From assembly GCA_022828125.1 (NCBI GenBank), contig JAJEJD010000008.1, positions 124,001-188,000 of the forward strand: a stretch of 64,000 nucleotides of DNA, read 5' to 3'. Shown here piece by piece: positions 53,128-61,962 of this stretch. The translations under genes and the position numbers were made by a program. The notes under the pieces are model-generated. The model saw only the letters and a program-made list of their open reading frames with translations, ran no database searches and was not told the origin of the DNA. Every line of letters begins with the position of its first letter. Positions within the stretch are counted from its first letter, which is position 1. The stretch comes from a bacterium (lineage in GTDB: Bacteria; UBA8248).

Positions 53128-54081
53128 CTACATGCTCACGCCCGTCATGTTCGCACGCGGCGAGGTGGGGTTGCGCCGTTCGAGTTCGCGGACGATCTCC
53201 CTGCTCTCCTCATCCATCTGATCGGGCAACAAGACCCGGACCCTGACGATCAAATCCCCCTTGCCGGAGCCCTTGAGCCTGGGCGCCCCCTTTCCCGAAA
53301 GCCTGAAAACCTGGCCGTTCTGGGTCGAGGGAGGAATCGTCATCTTCATCGCCCCCTCGAAGGTGTTGATCTCCACGCGCGCGCCCAGCAGCGCCTCACC
53401 GAGACTTACGGGAAGCTCGAGGTACAGGTTATCCCCCTTGCGCTCGAAGAAGGGGTGTTCGCGCACCTTTGTGACGATGAAGAGGTCCCCCTGCGGCCCT
53501 CCGTTCAGGGAGGCTTCTCCCTTGCCCGCCAGGCGGATGCGCGAGCCGTTCGAGACGCCGGGCGGTATCTTCACCTGAATGCGCTCGGTGGTGTGCTGGA
53601 TTTTCCCGTTCTCGTTCGTGGTCTTGGGCACGGTGATGGTGGTGTTGAGCCCCTTCAGGGAATCGTCGAAACCGATCTCCATCGAGTAGTTCACGTCCTG
53701 GCCCTTCCGGGGGGCCTGGGACTGCGCGTGGAAGCCGCCGCGCGCAGCACCTCCGCGCGCGCCGCCGAAAATCCCGCCGAAAATATCGCCCAGGCCGAAC
53801 TCGCGCAGAATGTCCTCCATGCCGGGCGGGGCGCCCTCGCCCCAGGGGCTGCCCCCGCCGAAGGCGGCATGCCCCATGGCATCGTATTTTCTGCGCTTCT
53901 CGGGGTCCGAGATGACCGCGTAGGCCTCGCTGATCTCCTTGAAGCGCTCCTCCGCCTTCGCATCCCCCGGGTTCACGTCGGGGTGATACGTCCGCGCCAG
54001 CTTCTTGAAGGCGCGCTTCAGTTCCGCTTCCGAGGCGCTCCGGTCAATCCCCAGCACCTCGTAATAATCACGCTTCGGCAT
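53128..54081 (-). CDS. cbpA: Curved-DNA-binding/J-domain protein, CbpA/DnaJ2-like
   Basis: A 317-residue class II J protein: J domain (YYEVLGIDRSASEAELKRAF, HPD in TYHPDVNPG), a G/F linker (FGGIFGGARGGAARGGFH) and C-terminal domains I and II without the zinc finger (VKIPPGVSNGSRIRLAGKGE, LFIVTKVREHPFFERKGDNL, RLSGKGAPRLKGSGKGDL). It works with DnaK on a different client set from DnaJ. It lies 24 bp after dnaK and 65 bp before hspR. Confidence 0.92.
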   Translation of the reverse strand: MPKRDYYEVLGIDRSASEAELKRAFKKLARTYHPDVNPGDAKAEERFKEISEAYAVISDPEKRRKYDAMGHAAFGGGSPWGEGAPPGMEDILREFGLGDIFGGIFGGARGGAARGGFHAQSQAPRKGQDVNYSMEIGFDDSLKGLNTTITVPKTTNENGKIQHTTERIQVKIPPGVSNGSRIRLAGKGEASLNGGPQGDLFIVTKVREHPFFERKGDNLYLELPVSLGEALLGARVEINTFEGAMKMTIPPSTQNGQVFRLSGKGAPRLKGSGKGDLIVRVRVLLPDQMDEESREIVRELERRNPTSPRANMTGVSM

Positions 54082-54105
54082 ACCGTCCTCATCCGGGCAA
54101 GACTA

Positions 54106-56022
54106 TCAGGACTTGTCCTTGTCCACTTCCTCGAACTCCGCATCCACGACGTCGCCCGCAGGCGCGCCGTTCTCACCGCCGCCGGACTCAGGAGTCTCGG
54201 CGGCGCCATCGGCCTGACTCGCCTGTTCGTACATCGCCTGCGCGAGCTTGTGCGAGGCCGCCTCGAGTTTTTCCTGCGCTTCCTTGATCTCCTCCACCGT
54301 CGCGTCCTCTTTCGCGAGAACCTCCCGGAGCGCGGCGATGGCGTCTTCTATCTCTTTCTTGTCCTCGGCCGAAACCTTATCCTCGTTCTCCTTGAGCATC
54401 TTCTCCGTGCCGTACGCCATGCTGTCGGCCGTGTTTCTCGCCTCGACGGCCTCGCGCCGCTTCTTGTCTTCCTCGGCGTGCTCGTCCGCGTCGGCCACCA
54501 TGTTGTTGATCTCCTCCTCGGAGAGGCCGCTCGAACTCGTGATGGTGATCGCCTGCTCCTTGCCGGTGCCGAGGTCCTTGGCGGAGACGTTCACGATGCC
54601 GTTGGCGTCGATGTCGAACGTCACCTCGATCTGGGGAACGCCCCGGGGCGCGGCCGGGATGCCGACCAGGTGGAACTTGCCCAGCGAGCGGTTGCCCGAG
54701 GCCATCTCGCGCTCGCCCTGTAAGACGTGCACCTCGACGGAGGGCTGGTTGTCCGCCGCCGTCGAGAAGGTCTCGCTCTTCTTGACGGGAATCGTCGTGT
54801 TGCGCTCGATGAGCCTGGTGGACACGCCGCCCAGCGTCTCGATGCCTAAGGAGAGCGGGGTGACGTCCAGCAGCAGCACGTCCTTGACGTCACCGGCGAG
54901 CACGCCGCCCTGAACGCCCGCGCCGATCGCCACGACCTCGTCGGGGTTCACGCCCTTGTGGGGCTCTTTTCCGAAAAATTTCTCCACCGTCTCCTGCACC
55001 AGCGGCATCCGCGTGGAACCGCCCACCAGCACGACCTCGTCGATGTCGCCGGGCTGGACCTTGGCGTCATCCAGCGCACGGCGGCAGGGACCCAGCGTTT
55101 TCTCTACCAGATCGCCGGTCAGCTGCTCGAGCTTCGCGCGCGTGAGCTTCAGGTTCAGGTGCTTGGGACCCGAGGCGTCCGCCGTGATGAACGGCAGGTT
55201 GATCGTCGTTTCCATCGAACTGGAAAGCTCGATCTTCGCCTTTTCGGATTCCTCGCGAAGACGCTGGAGCGCCATCGGGTCGCCCGAGATGTCGATTCCC
55301 TGGTCTTTCTTGAACTCCTCGGCCATCCATTCGATGATCCGGTGGTCGATGTTGTCGCCGCCCAGGTGCGTATCGCCGTTCGTGGCCTTCACCTCGACCA
55401 CGTTGTCCCCCACCTCGAGGATGGAGATGTCGAACGTGCCGCCGCCGAAGTCATAGACCGCGATAGTCTGATCCGCCTTCTTGTCGAGTCCGTAGGCGAG
55501 GGCGGCGGCCGTGGGTTCGTTGATGATGCGCTGGACGTTGAGACCGGCGATTTTGCCGGCGTCTTTCGTCGCCTGGCGCTGGCTGTCGTTGAAATACGCG
55601 GGCACCGTGACGACCGCCTCGGTCACCTGCTCGCCCAGGTAGTCCTCCGCGGCCTGTTTGAGCTTTTGCAGCACGCTCGCCGAAATCTCGGGCGGGGCGT
55701 GCTCCTTGCCGTCGATCCGGATGCGCGCGTCGCCGCTGTCCGACTTCACGACCTCATACGGCACGATGGTGACCTCTTCGGGCACCTCGTCGAAACGCCT
55801 GCCCATGAAGCGTTTTGCGGAATAGATGGTCCTGGTCGGGTTGGTCACCGCCTGGCGCTTGGCCACGAGGCCGACGAGCTTCTCCCCGTCGTCGGTGAAC
55901 GCCACGACGCTGGGCGTCGTGCGGTTGCCCTCCTGGTTGGCGATGACCGTAGGCTGCCCACCCTCCATGACGGAGACGACCGAGTTGGTGGTGCCCAAAT
56001 CAATTCCGATTACCTTCGACAT
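54106..56022 (-). CDS. dnaK: Chaperone DnaK (Hsp70)
   Basis: A 638-residue Hsp70. The ATPase signatures [29 protein letters not shown] and [17 protein letters not shown] are present, the linker reads [18 protein letters not shown], and the tail ends [15 protein letters not shown]. The real start is the ATG at 56022, 8 nt after an AAGGAG site. A TATAAT-like box lies about 30 bp upstream in A+T-rich DNA, but the -35 is weak and neither CIRCE nor a HAIR operator is evident. It is the first gene of the six-gene heat-shock run to 49852. Confidence 0.96.
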   Translation of the reverse strand: MSKVIGIDLGTTNSVVSVMEGGQPTVIANQEGNRTTPSVVAFTDDGEKLVGLVAKRQAVTNPTRTIYSAKRFMGRRFDEVPEEVTIVPYEVVKSDSGDARIRIDGKEHAPPEISASVLQKLKQAAEDYLGEQVTEAVVTVPAYFNDSQRQATKDAGKIAGLNVQRIINEPTAAALAYGLDKKADQTIAVYDFGGGTFDISILEVGDNVVEVKATNGDTHLGGDNIDHRIIEWMAEEFKKDQGIDISGDPMALQRLREESEKAKIELSSSMETTINLPFITADASGPKHLNLKLTRAKLEQLTGDLVEKTLGPCRRALDDAKVQPGDIDEVVLVGGSTRMPLVQETVEKFFGKEPHKGVNPDEVVAIGAGVQGGVLAGDVKDVLLLDVTPLSLGIETLGGVSTRLIERNTTIPVKKSETFSTAADNQPSVEVHVLQGEREMASGNRSLGKFHLVGIPAAPRGVPQIEVTFDIDANGIVNVSAKDLGTGKEQAITITSSSGLSEEEINNMVADADEHAEEDKKRREAVEARNTADSMAYGTEKMLKENEDKVSAEDKKEIEDAIAALREVLAKEDATVEEIKEAQEKLEAASHKLAQAMYEQASQADGAAETPESGGGENGAPAGDVVDAEFEEVDKDKS

Positions 56023-56146
56023 CAAACTTTCTCCTTATCCAAACGCGAATTATATATTAGAGTTGATGACTTCCCTGCCGATCAATTCATATTTCCCTCT
56101 ACAAAACTACACTCCCATGCCTGGTTTTTTTCACTCCCCCCTGGAG

Positions 56147-56463
56147 GGGGTTGTTGAAAAAGCCTCGATTGACGATGTTTTGACCCTTTCAACGAAAGAG
56201 CAAAGTACACTCCCCCACCGGCGCGATTTCGAACTTCGCCCTCGTCGCCCTGAAAACCAACCCCCCCTACCCCCCCTTGACAGGGGGGTAAGAAAAAGCA
56301 AAACCCTCTCGATCCGGCGGCGGGCGTCGTCTTTTTTCATATCCCCCACCTGCCGGGGCGTCGGTCTTTTTTACCCCCCTGTCAAGGGGGGGTAGGGGGG
56401 GTTGCCTTTATCCCCTGACAAGGGAGGGGTACTCCTTTGACAAAGGCTTTTTCAACAACCCCA
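56147..56463. repeat. Composite repeat between dnaK and clpB
   Basis: The clearest member of the family. Left terminus GGGGGTTGTTGAAAAAGCC (56147), right terminus GGCTTTTTCAACAACCCC (to 56463), making a terminal inverted repeat of about 18 bp. The C-run/G-run inverted repeat lies at 56258-56420. The rest of the dnaK-clpB gap holds the dnaK leader (56023-56100) and about 70 bp with nothing recognised. Confidence 0.82.
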
Positions 56464-56530
56464 TATGCGGCCCCTGCAAAACCGAATCCTCCTTCCGCGG
56501 GCTTTTTTACAACCCCGCATCCGGGAGTAT

Positions 56531-59161
56531 TCAAGTCTTCACCGCTTCGGCCTCCATGAGGACGGCGAAGGCGAGCGCATCCGCCCCCTCCGGGTGGTCC
56601 GCTTCCACGGTTTCACCGGTTTCGAATTCCCCGGCAAGCAGCTTCTTGCTAAGCGGGTTCATCACATAAGTCTGGATCGCCCGCTTGAGCGGCCGCGCCC
56701 CGTAGACGGGGTCGTAGCCGCGCTCGGCCAGGAAGCTTCTGGCGGCGTCGGTGAGACGCAGCCTGATCTTCTGCGCTTCCAGGCGTTTTTCGAGTTCTCG
56801 CAACTGGATATCCACGATATCCGCAATCTGCTCTTTCGTGAGCGCGCGGAAGACGATGATCTCATCCACCCGGTTCAGAAACTCGGGCCGGAACACCCGG
56901 CGAAGCGCCGTGAGCAGGCCTTCGGACTGATCGGCCTCTTCCACGCCGCCTCCCACGAAGCCGATCTCGTTCCGCGAAAGCTCTTCCGTTCCCACGTTGC
57001 TCGTCATGATGATGACGGCGTTTCGGAAATCGACCGTGCGGCCGTGCCCGTCCGTGAGCCTGCCGTCATCGAGGAGCTGCAGGAGCAGGTGGAAGGTCTC
57101 GGGGTGCGCCTTTTCGATCTCGTCCAGAAGCACCACCGAGTAGGGCTTCCTGCGGACTGCTTCGGTGAGCTGCCCCCCCTCCTCGTAGCCGACGTAGCCG
57201 GGCGGAGCGCCGATGAGCCTGGCGACGGCGTGTTTTTCCATGTATTCGCTCATGTCCACGCGAACCATCGCCGACTCGTCGTCGAACAGGAACTCCGCGA
57301 GCGCGCGGGCGAGTTCGGTCTTGCCCACGCCGGTGGGACCCAGGAAGATGAACGAGCCGATGGGGCGGTTCTCGTCCATGATGCCCGCACGGGCGCGGCG
57401 CACGGCTTCGGAGAGGGCCTCCACCGCCCGGTCCTGGCCTACGACGCGCTTGTGGATGTTCTCCTCCATGCGCAGGAGTTTCTCCCGCTCCGTCTCCAGG
57501 AGCCTGCTCACGTTGACCCCCGTCCAGCGGCTCACGACGGCGGCCACGTCGTCCTCGGTGATCTCCTCTTTCAACATGCGGCCATTGGTTCTTTTTTCGA
57601 GTTCTTCCTCCGCGTCGGCCATTTCCTTCTCCGCCGCGATAATCCCGCCGTAGCGAAGCTCCGCCGCCCGGCCCAGATCTCCCTCGCGCTCGGCGCGCTG
57701 GGCTTCGGCCTTGAGCTCCTCGATGCGCTCCTTGAGTTCGCGCACCCGGGAGATTTCTTCTTTCTCCTCCGCCCATTTGCTTCTCCGGGCGCTGCTCTGC
57801 TCATCGAGAGCGGATATCTGCTCGCGTATCTGCGCCAGACGCTCCCGGCTGCCCTCGTCCTGTTCGCCTTCGAGAGCGCGTTCCTCTATCCGCAGCCTGA
57901 GAAGCTCGCGCTCCTGCCGGTCGATGTCCTTGGGCAGGCTGTCCAGTTCGAGCCGCAGACCGCTCGCGGCCTCGTCGATCAGGTCGATGGCCTTGTCCGG
58001 CAGGTGGCGGTCGCTGATGTAGCGATGCGAGAGCGCGACGGCGGCGACCAGGGCGTTGTCCAGGATGCGGACGCCGTGGTGAATCTCGTATCGCTCCTTC
58101 AAGCCCCGCAGGATGGAGACGGCGTCCTCCATGCTCGGCTCATCCACCATCACGGGCTGAAAGCGCCGCTCGAGCGCCGCGTCCTTCTCGATGTGTTTCC
58201 GGTATTCATCGAGCGTGGTGGCGCCCACGCAGTGAAGCTCTCCCCGGGCGAGGGCTGGCTTCAGGAGATTGGAGGCGTCCACCGCCCCCTCCGCGGCGCC
58301 CGCGCCCACGACGGTGTGAAGCTCGTCGATGAACAAGACGATCTCGCCCGCCGATTCGCTCACTTCCTTCAAAACGGCCTTGAGCCTGTCCTCGAACTCG
58401 CCCCGGAACTTGGAGCCCGCGATGAGCGAGCCGATGTCGAGAGTGAGCAGGCGCTTGCCTCTGAGACCCTCGGGCACGTCGCCGTCCACGATGCGCTGGG
58501 CCAGCCCCTCGACGATGGCGGTCTTGCCCACGCCGGGGTCTCCAATGAGCACCGGATTGTTCTTCGTGCGCCGGGAGAGCACCTGCATGACGCGCCTGAT
58601 CTCCTCCTCGCGGCCCACGACGGGGTCGAGCCTGCCGGAGCGGGCCTGGCCGGTGAGGTCGACGGCGAAACGCTCGAGCGCCTGGTAGCGGCTCTCCGCG
58701 TTCTGATCGGTGATGCGCTGGCTTCCGCGGACCTCCTTCAAGGCCGCGAGTGCTGTCTCGCGGTCGAGACCGGCCGCGCGCAGGATTTTCCTGACCTCCG
58801 CGTCGCCGTTCTCAAGCGCGGCGAGAAGGAGGTGCTCGCCGCTCACGTATTCATCGGCCATGGCCTTCGCTTCGCGCTGCGCCGCCTGGAAGAGCGTCGC
58901 CAACTCCTGGGTGACATACATGGGCCCGCCGTTTGTGGCGACTTTCGGGAGCTTCTCGAGCGAGGCTTCGAGTTCGCGGCTTAAAACGTGGACTCGCAGG
59001 CCCGCCTTTTCAATGAGCGGGGCCAGCACGCCTTCGGGCTGACCCAGAAGCGCGAGGATTACGTGCGCGGGCGTGACGCCCTGGTGGCCTCTCGTCTGGG
59101 CCGACTCCTGGGCATGCTGGAGGGCCTCTTGCGTCTTGTGGGTGAATTGCTCAAAATTCAT
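56531..59161 (-). CDS. clpB: ATP-dependent disaggregase ClpB
   Basis: An 876-residue Hsp104/ClpB: N-terminal repeat domain ([20 protein letters not shown]), NBD1 with Walker [14 protein letters not shown] and Walker [12 protein letters not shown], the coiled-coil middle domain (about 400-520, [14 protein letters not shown]), NBD2 with Walker [15 protein letters not shown] and Walker [12 protein letters not shown], and the C-terminal D2-small domain. It extracts aggregated proteins together with DnaK. It is transcribed in the same direction as dnaK but separated by a repeat, and has its own promoter at 59320-59348. Confidence 0.96.
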   Translation of the reverse strand: MNFEQFTHKTQEALQHAQESAQTRGHQGVTPAHVILALLGQPEGVLAPLIEKAGLRVHVLSRELEASLEKLPKVATNGGPMYVTQELATLFQAAQREAKAMADEYVSGEHLLLAALENGDAEVRKILRAAGLDRETALAALKEVRGSQRITDQNAESRYQALERFAVDLTGQARSGRLDPVVGREEEIRRVMQVLSRRTKNNPVLIGDPGVGKTAIVEGLAQRIVDGDVPEGLRGKRLLTLDIGSLIAGSKFRGEFEDRLKAVLKEVSESAGEIVLFIDELHTVVGAGAAEGAVDASNLLKPALARGELHCVGATTLDEYRKHIEKDAALERRFQPVMVDEPSMEDAVSILRGLKERYEIHHGVRILDNALVAAVALSHRYISDRHLPDKAIDLIDEAASGLRLELDSLPKDIDRQERELLRLRIEERALEGEQDEGSRERLAQIREQISALDEQSSARRSKWAEEKEEISRVRELKERIEELKAEAQRAEREGDLGRAAELRYGGIIAAEKEMADAEEELEKRTNGRMLKEEITEDDVAAVVSRWTGVNVSRLLETEREKLLRMEENIHKRVVGQDRAVEALSEAVRRARAGIMDENRPIGSFIFLGPTGVGKTELARALAEFLFDDESAMVRVDMSEYMEKHAVARLIGAPPGYVGYEEGGQLTEAVRRKPYSVVLLDEIEKAHPETFHLLLQLLDDGRLTDGHGRTVDFRNAVIIMTSNVGTEELSRNEIGFVGGGVEEADQSEGLLTALRRVFRPEFLNRVDEIIVFRALTKEQIADIVDIQLRELEKRLEAQKIRLRLTDAARSFLAERGYDPVYGARPLKRAIQTYVMNPLSKKLLAGEFETGETVEADHPEGADALAFAVLMEAEAVKT

Positions 59162-59201
59162 GGAAGTGCGCTCCGAATTTCCCGGTGGAATTGATGAAAA
59201 T

Positions 59202-59252
59202 TTCGATAAATATCGGTAAAATTCGATAAATTTCCACCGTATTTCGATAAAT
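59202..59252. repeat. Three phased ATTTATCGAA repeats in the clpB leader
   Basis: On the minus strand ATTTATCGAA occurs at 59252-59243, 59231-59222 and 59211-59202, spaced 21 and 20 bp. They lie between the predicted clpB promoter and the ATG, i.e. inside the transcribed leader. The same motif occurs at 6079-6119. Confidence 0.7.
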
Positions 59253-59319
59253 TTCCCGGCGCCTGAAACCTCGTCAATCCCGGAAACCGGAGGCAGCCGA
59301 GGCTTATAGACGCAAGAAA

Positions 59320-59348
59320 AATATAATATCTTAGTCTGTTCTTGTCAA
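59320..59348 (-). promoter_or_regulatory. Predicted sigma-70-type promoter of clpB
   Basis: On the minus strand TTGACA (59348-59343) and TATATT (59325-59320) with an exact 17-bp spacer. The -35 is embedded in CTTGACA-N7-ACTAAGA, a partial match to the HAIR operator (CTTGAGT-N7-ACTCAAG). The leader to the ATG is about 150 nt and contains the phased ATTTATCGAA repeats. Confidence 0.6.
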
Positions 59349-59517
59349 GTTTTATAATAATTAAATGTATAGAATTTTCGGGCGTTTTCGGAAGATCCCT
59401 GCCTTCGCAGGGCGGAAAAAAGGTTCCTGGCGAGCGATTGGCCCATATTTTCAAAGATATATCGGGGGCAAGCCTTTGCAAAAAAGGCGAAATGAGGTAT
59501 ATTCGGTATGTGGTCAT

Positions 59518-59535
59518 AACGATAAGTCGATAAAT
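59518..59535. repeat. Tandem CGATAA motif before the HesB gene
   Basis: CGATAAGTCGATAAAT, two CGATAA units 8 bp apart; the second extends the ATTTATCGA motif found in the clpB leader. It lies 38 bp before the HesB-like start, in the gap divergent from clpB, and could be an operator for that gene. The single related copy here makes it weaker than the two three-copy clusters. Confidence 0.4.
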
Positions 59536-59572
59536 CACAACAGCCCTTATCAAGGTCAAGGAGAAACAACCG

Positions 59573-59956
59573 ATGTCGGATGGAACGGTCACGCTGTTCG
59601 ATCAGTCCCAAAAGAAACCCCAAGCCCTTGAAGGCATTACGGTTACGCCGCTCGCCAACCAGAAGGTGGCCGAGATTCTCGAGGCGGAAGGCAAGAGTGG
59701 CCACGGGTTGCGTCTGGCCGTCACCGCAGGCGGCTGCTCGGGTTACAACTACGGCCTCTATTTTGAAGAGAGCGCGAATCCCGAGGATAAAGTGTTCTCC
59801 GCCGAAGGCTTCGACGTGTTCGTGGACCCCCAGAGCTACCCCGTCATCGCCGGAACGGAAATCGATTTCGTCGACAACCTTCAGGGTTCGGGCTTCAAAA
59901 TCAACAATCCCAACGCCATGGGCATGTGCGGCTGCGGAAAATCCTTCACTACGTGA
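59573..59956 (+). CDS. HesB/IscA-family Fe-S cluster insertion protein
   Basis: A 127-residue A-type carrier. The family ligands are in order: GLRLAVTAGGCSGYNYGL (first Cys), then NPNAMGMCGCGKSF (CxC near the C terminus). An ErpA/IscA-like role in delivering 4Fe-4S clusters is likely. An N-terminal extension of about 20 residues precedes the domain. CAAGGAG lies upstream of the ATG. It is divergent from clpB and immediately upstream of the selenocysteine-containing radical SAM gene, an enzyme that needs such clusters. Confidence 0.88.
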   Translation: MSDGTVTLFDQSQKKPQALEGITVTPLANQKVAEILEAEGKSGHGLRLAVTAGGCSGYNYGLYFEESANPEDKVFSAEGFDVFVDPQSYPVIAGTEIDFVDNLQGSGFKINNPNAMGMCGCGKSFTT

Positions 59957-59974
59957 TAAAACCATGCTTTACGT

Positions 59975-60007
59975 GCCCCGGGCATCACGCGCCCGGGGCT
60001 TTTTTTG
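59975..60007 (+). terminator. Rho-independent terminator after the HesB gene
   Basis: 9-bp stem GCCCCGGGC / GCCCGGGGC with a 7-nt loop, then TTTTTTT. It lies 19 bp after the HesB stop and 20 bp before the radical SAM start, so the two genes may be only partly co-transcribed. Confidence 0.8.
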
Positions 60008-60026
60008 TTGAACGAGAGACTTCGCC

Positions 60027-61481
60027 GTGAACCCTAACGATAAGGCTTCGGAGTGGCGAGCGCCCGGCGCCGTCGTCCTCGTCTCGTGTTATGAGCTGGG
60101 GCACCAGCCTCTGGCCGTCGCCTCCCCTCTGGCTTTCTTGCGCGAAGCGGGCTTCCGTCCCTGGGCGATGGACGTTGCGGCGGAGGATTTCTCGCCCGAA
60201 AAAATCGCAAAGGCGAAATTCGTCGGCATCAGCGTGCCGATGCACACGGCGCTCAGACTCGGCGTGGAAGTTGCGGCGAAAATACGCGAGACAAACCCGG
60301 CGTGCCACATCTGCTTCTATGGCCTCTACGGCCTGCTCAACAAGGGCTATCTGCTTGAAAACGGCGGGGATTCGGCCATCGGCGGCGAGTTCGAACTGCC
60401 GCTCGTGAAACTCGTTCAAGGTCTGTCGCAATCCTCGGAGAAACTCGACGTTCCCGGCGCGGCCACGAGAGAGCACACATCCGGTCCGTATCTCGAAAAA
60501 ATCCCCCTGCTCAAGCCCGACCGGGAAGGATTGCCCGCGATTCAGGCATACGCCCATCTCGTAAGAGACGGGGTACACTATCCTGCGGGAGCCGTCGAGG
60601 CGAGCCGAGGCTGCAAGCACTTGTGCCTCCATTGCCCCATTCCGCCGGTCTACGAGGGCCGTTTCTTCGTCGTGCCACAGGATAAAGTTCTGGAAGACAT
60701 CGAAGACCTGGCGGCGCAAGGCGCGCGCCACATCACCTTTGCGGACCCGGATTTCCTGAACGGCCCTGCTCATGCGCTTCGGGTCGCCCGCGCCATGCAC
60801 GAGCGGTTTCCGGCTCTCACCTTCGACTTCACGGCCAAGGTCGAGCACCTCATCAAGCACGAGGAGCTTCTGCCGGAGTTCAAAGAATACGGATGCGCGT
60901 TTATCATTACCGCGGTGGAATCTTTAAGCGACCTCGTCCTTGGTCATCTGGTGAAAGGACATAACAGGGAGGACGTCTTTCGCCTGGTGAAAGCCGCCCG
61001 GCAGGCGCGTGTCTCCATCCGGCCGTCTCTGGTCGCATTCACGCCGTGGACGAGCGCGCAGGATTATTTCGATCTGCTTGATTTCATTGAAGAATACGCC
61101 TTGATCGACGAGGTCGACCCCATACAGATGGCCATCCGGCTTCTGGTGCCGCCGGGTTCCCATTTACTCGACTCCCCTCACATGAAGAGATACATCACCG
61201 AACTCGACGCCGAGAATTTCATCTACCGCTGGGAACATCCGGATGAGAGAATGGACAAGCTGCACCAGGAGGCGCTCACCCTCGTGGAGGATGCTGCCAC
61301 TCGCCAGGAGGACGCCGCCGTAACTTTTGCGAGGATTCGCGAATTGGCGGCCGATATTCTCGAACACCCCGGTCAGGCGCAGCCAAAAGCCGCCTTCGCG
61401 CCCGATCGAATCCGCCCGCCTCGCCTGACCGAATCGTGGTTCTGCTGAGCGGAGCCCACCCAGGGCCAGTTGGCCCTCTGA
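60027..61481 (+). CDS. B12-binding-like radical SAM selenoprotein, CUAEP tail (UGA at 61446 = Sec)
   Basis: A 484-residue protein when the TGA at 61446-61448 is read as selenocysteine. Residues about 1-135 form a Rossmann-like cobalamin-binding-type domain (VVLVSCYELGHQPLAV, IGGEFELPLVKLV). The radical SAM cluster is SRGCKHLCLHCP (C196, C200, C203). The frame continues past TGA as W-F-C-U-A-E-P-T-Q-G-Q-L-A-L to a TGA at 61479. A family of radical SAM proteins ending CUAEP or CCAEP is known to me by name; here U follows Cys473. A 6-bp stem with an AGTT loop (61462-61477) places a G in the second loop position about 20 nt after UGA, within the known bacterial SECIS range. Standard gene calling would stop at 61448. 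Confidence 0.88.
61446..61477 (+). other. Selenocysteine UGA and SECIS-like hairpin (radical SAM gene)
   Basis: TGA at 61446-61448, then a perfect 6-bp stem AGGGCC / GGCCCT (61462-61467, 61472-61477) with tetraloop AGTT. G is at loop position two, and the loop starts 20 nt after the UGA. These features meet the published bacterial SECIS rules (stem, G in the first two loop positions, 16-37 nt distance). Confidence 0.75.
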
Positions 61482-61497
61482 GACATCAAGAGAAGAT

Positions 61498-61848
61498 TTA
61501 CGTCAAAACCTTTGTATATGTTTCCTCGTCGAAACCGACGATGAGGGCGTTTCTATGCTTGATGACCGGCGCTCTGAGCGTGCCCGAGCGGCCCATCAAT
61601 AGTGCCAGCACGTCTTCGCGCGCAGGGCTCTCTTTTTCGATATTCAGGTGAATCACCTTCCTGCTCCTGGTCGAATAGACGTCCGTCACCCCATCCAGAA
61701 CCGAATCGACGTTGCTCTCATCCACCACGTCTTTTCTGGAACTGGCCTGCTCGGATACCTCGATTCCATTTTCCGCAAGAAACGCTTGCGTTTTGGTGCA
61801 GGTCTTTCAGCCGGAGCGATGGTAATACCAATCCACTGCCTTCGACAT
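61498..61848 (-). CDS. ArsC-family selenoprotein (UGA at 61809-61807 = Sec14)
   Basis: A 116-residue thioredoxin-fold protein of the ArsC/Spx-like type. Starting at ATG 61848 the frame reads MSKAVDWYYHRSG-U-KTCTKTQAFLAENGIE, so the in-frame TGA falls at the first cysteine of the CxxC redox motif (U14-K-T-C17). It continues through LMGRSGTLRAPVIKHRNALI and VGFDEETYTKVLT, family-typical of ArsC-like (seleno)proteins. GAGGAG lies 10 nt upstream of the ATG. A 6-bp hairpin CGCAAG-CGTTT-CTTGCG starts 17 nt after UGA, loop at 23 nt with G second. Without recoding only the C-terminal 76 residues would be called, from a GTG at 61728. It is convergent with the radical SAM selenoprotein, 16 bp apart. 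Confidence 0.88.
61774..61809 (-). other. Selenocysteine UGA and SECIS-like hairpin (ArsC-like gene)
   Basis: TGA at 61809-61807, then a perfect 6-bp stem CGCAAG / CTTGCG (61790-61785 and 61779-61774) with a CGTTT loop. G is second in the loop and the loop begins 23 nt after the UGA, within the bacterial SECIS range. Confidence 0.75.
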
Positions 61849-61962
61849 GTCTCAGAATCTCCTCATGAAACGAGAAACCCTCCCGCTCAAAAACCTTGAC
61901 GGCGGCCAAGCGATTCGGGGGATGTCCGCCTTCAACTCACCCGTGATGAAGGCGCAATTGCT

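Noticed and set aside
56023-56146. CIRCE or HAIR operator upstream of dnaK
   Set aside because: Only a short AGTCATCAACT imperfect dyad and a TATAAT box were found; neither operator consensus is present.
56465-58984. An 839-aa open frame on the plus strand opposite clpB, and a similar 642-aa minus-strand frame at 37569-39497 opposite the FeS-NrfD gene
   Set aside because: Both are by-products of the high G+C content and codon bias of a well-supported gene on the other strand. Their composition is Arg/His/Gly-rich with no family features.
59956-59975. Readthrough of the HesB stop as a selenocysteine-containing HesB protein
   Set aside because: The TGA is followed at once by TAA, and the normal CxC ligands are already present as cysteines.
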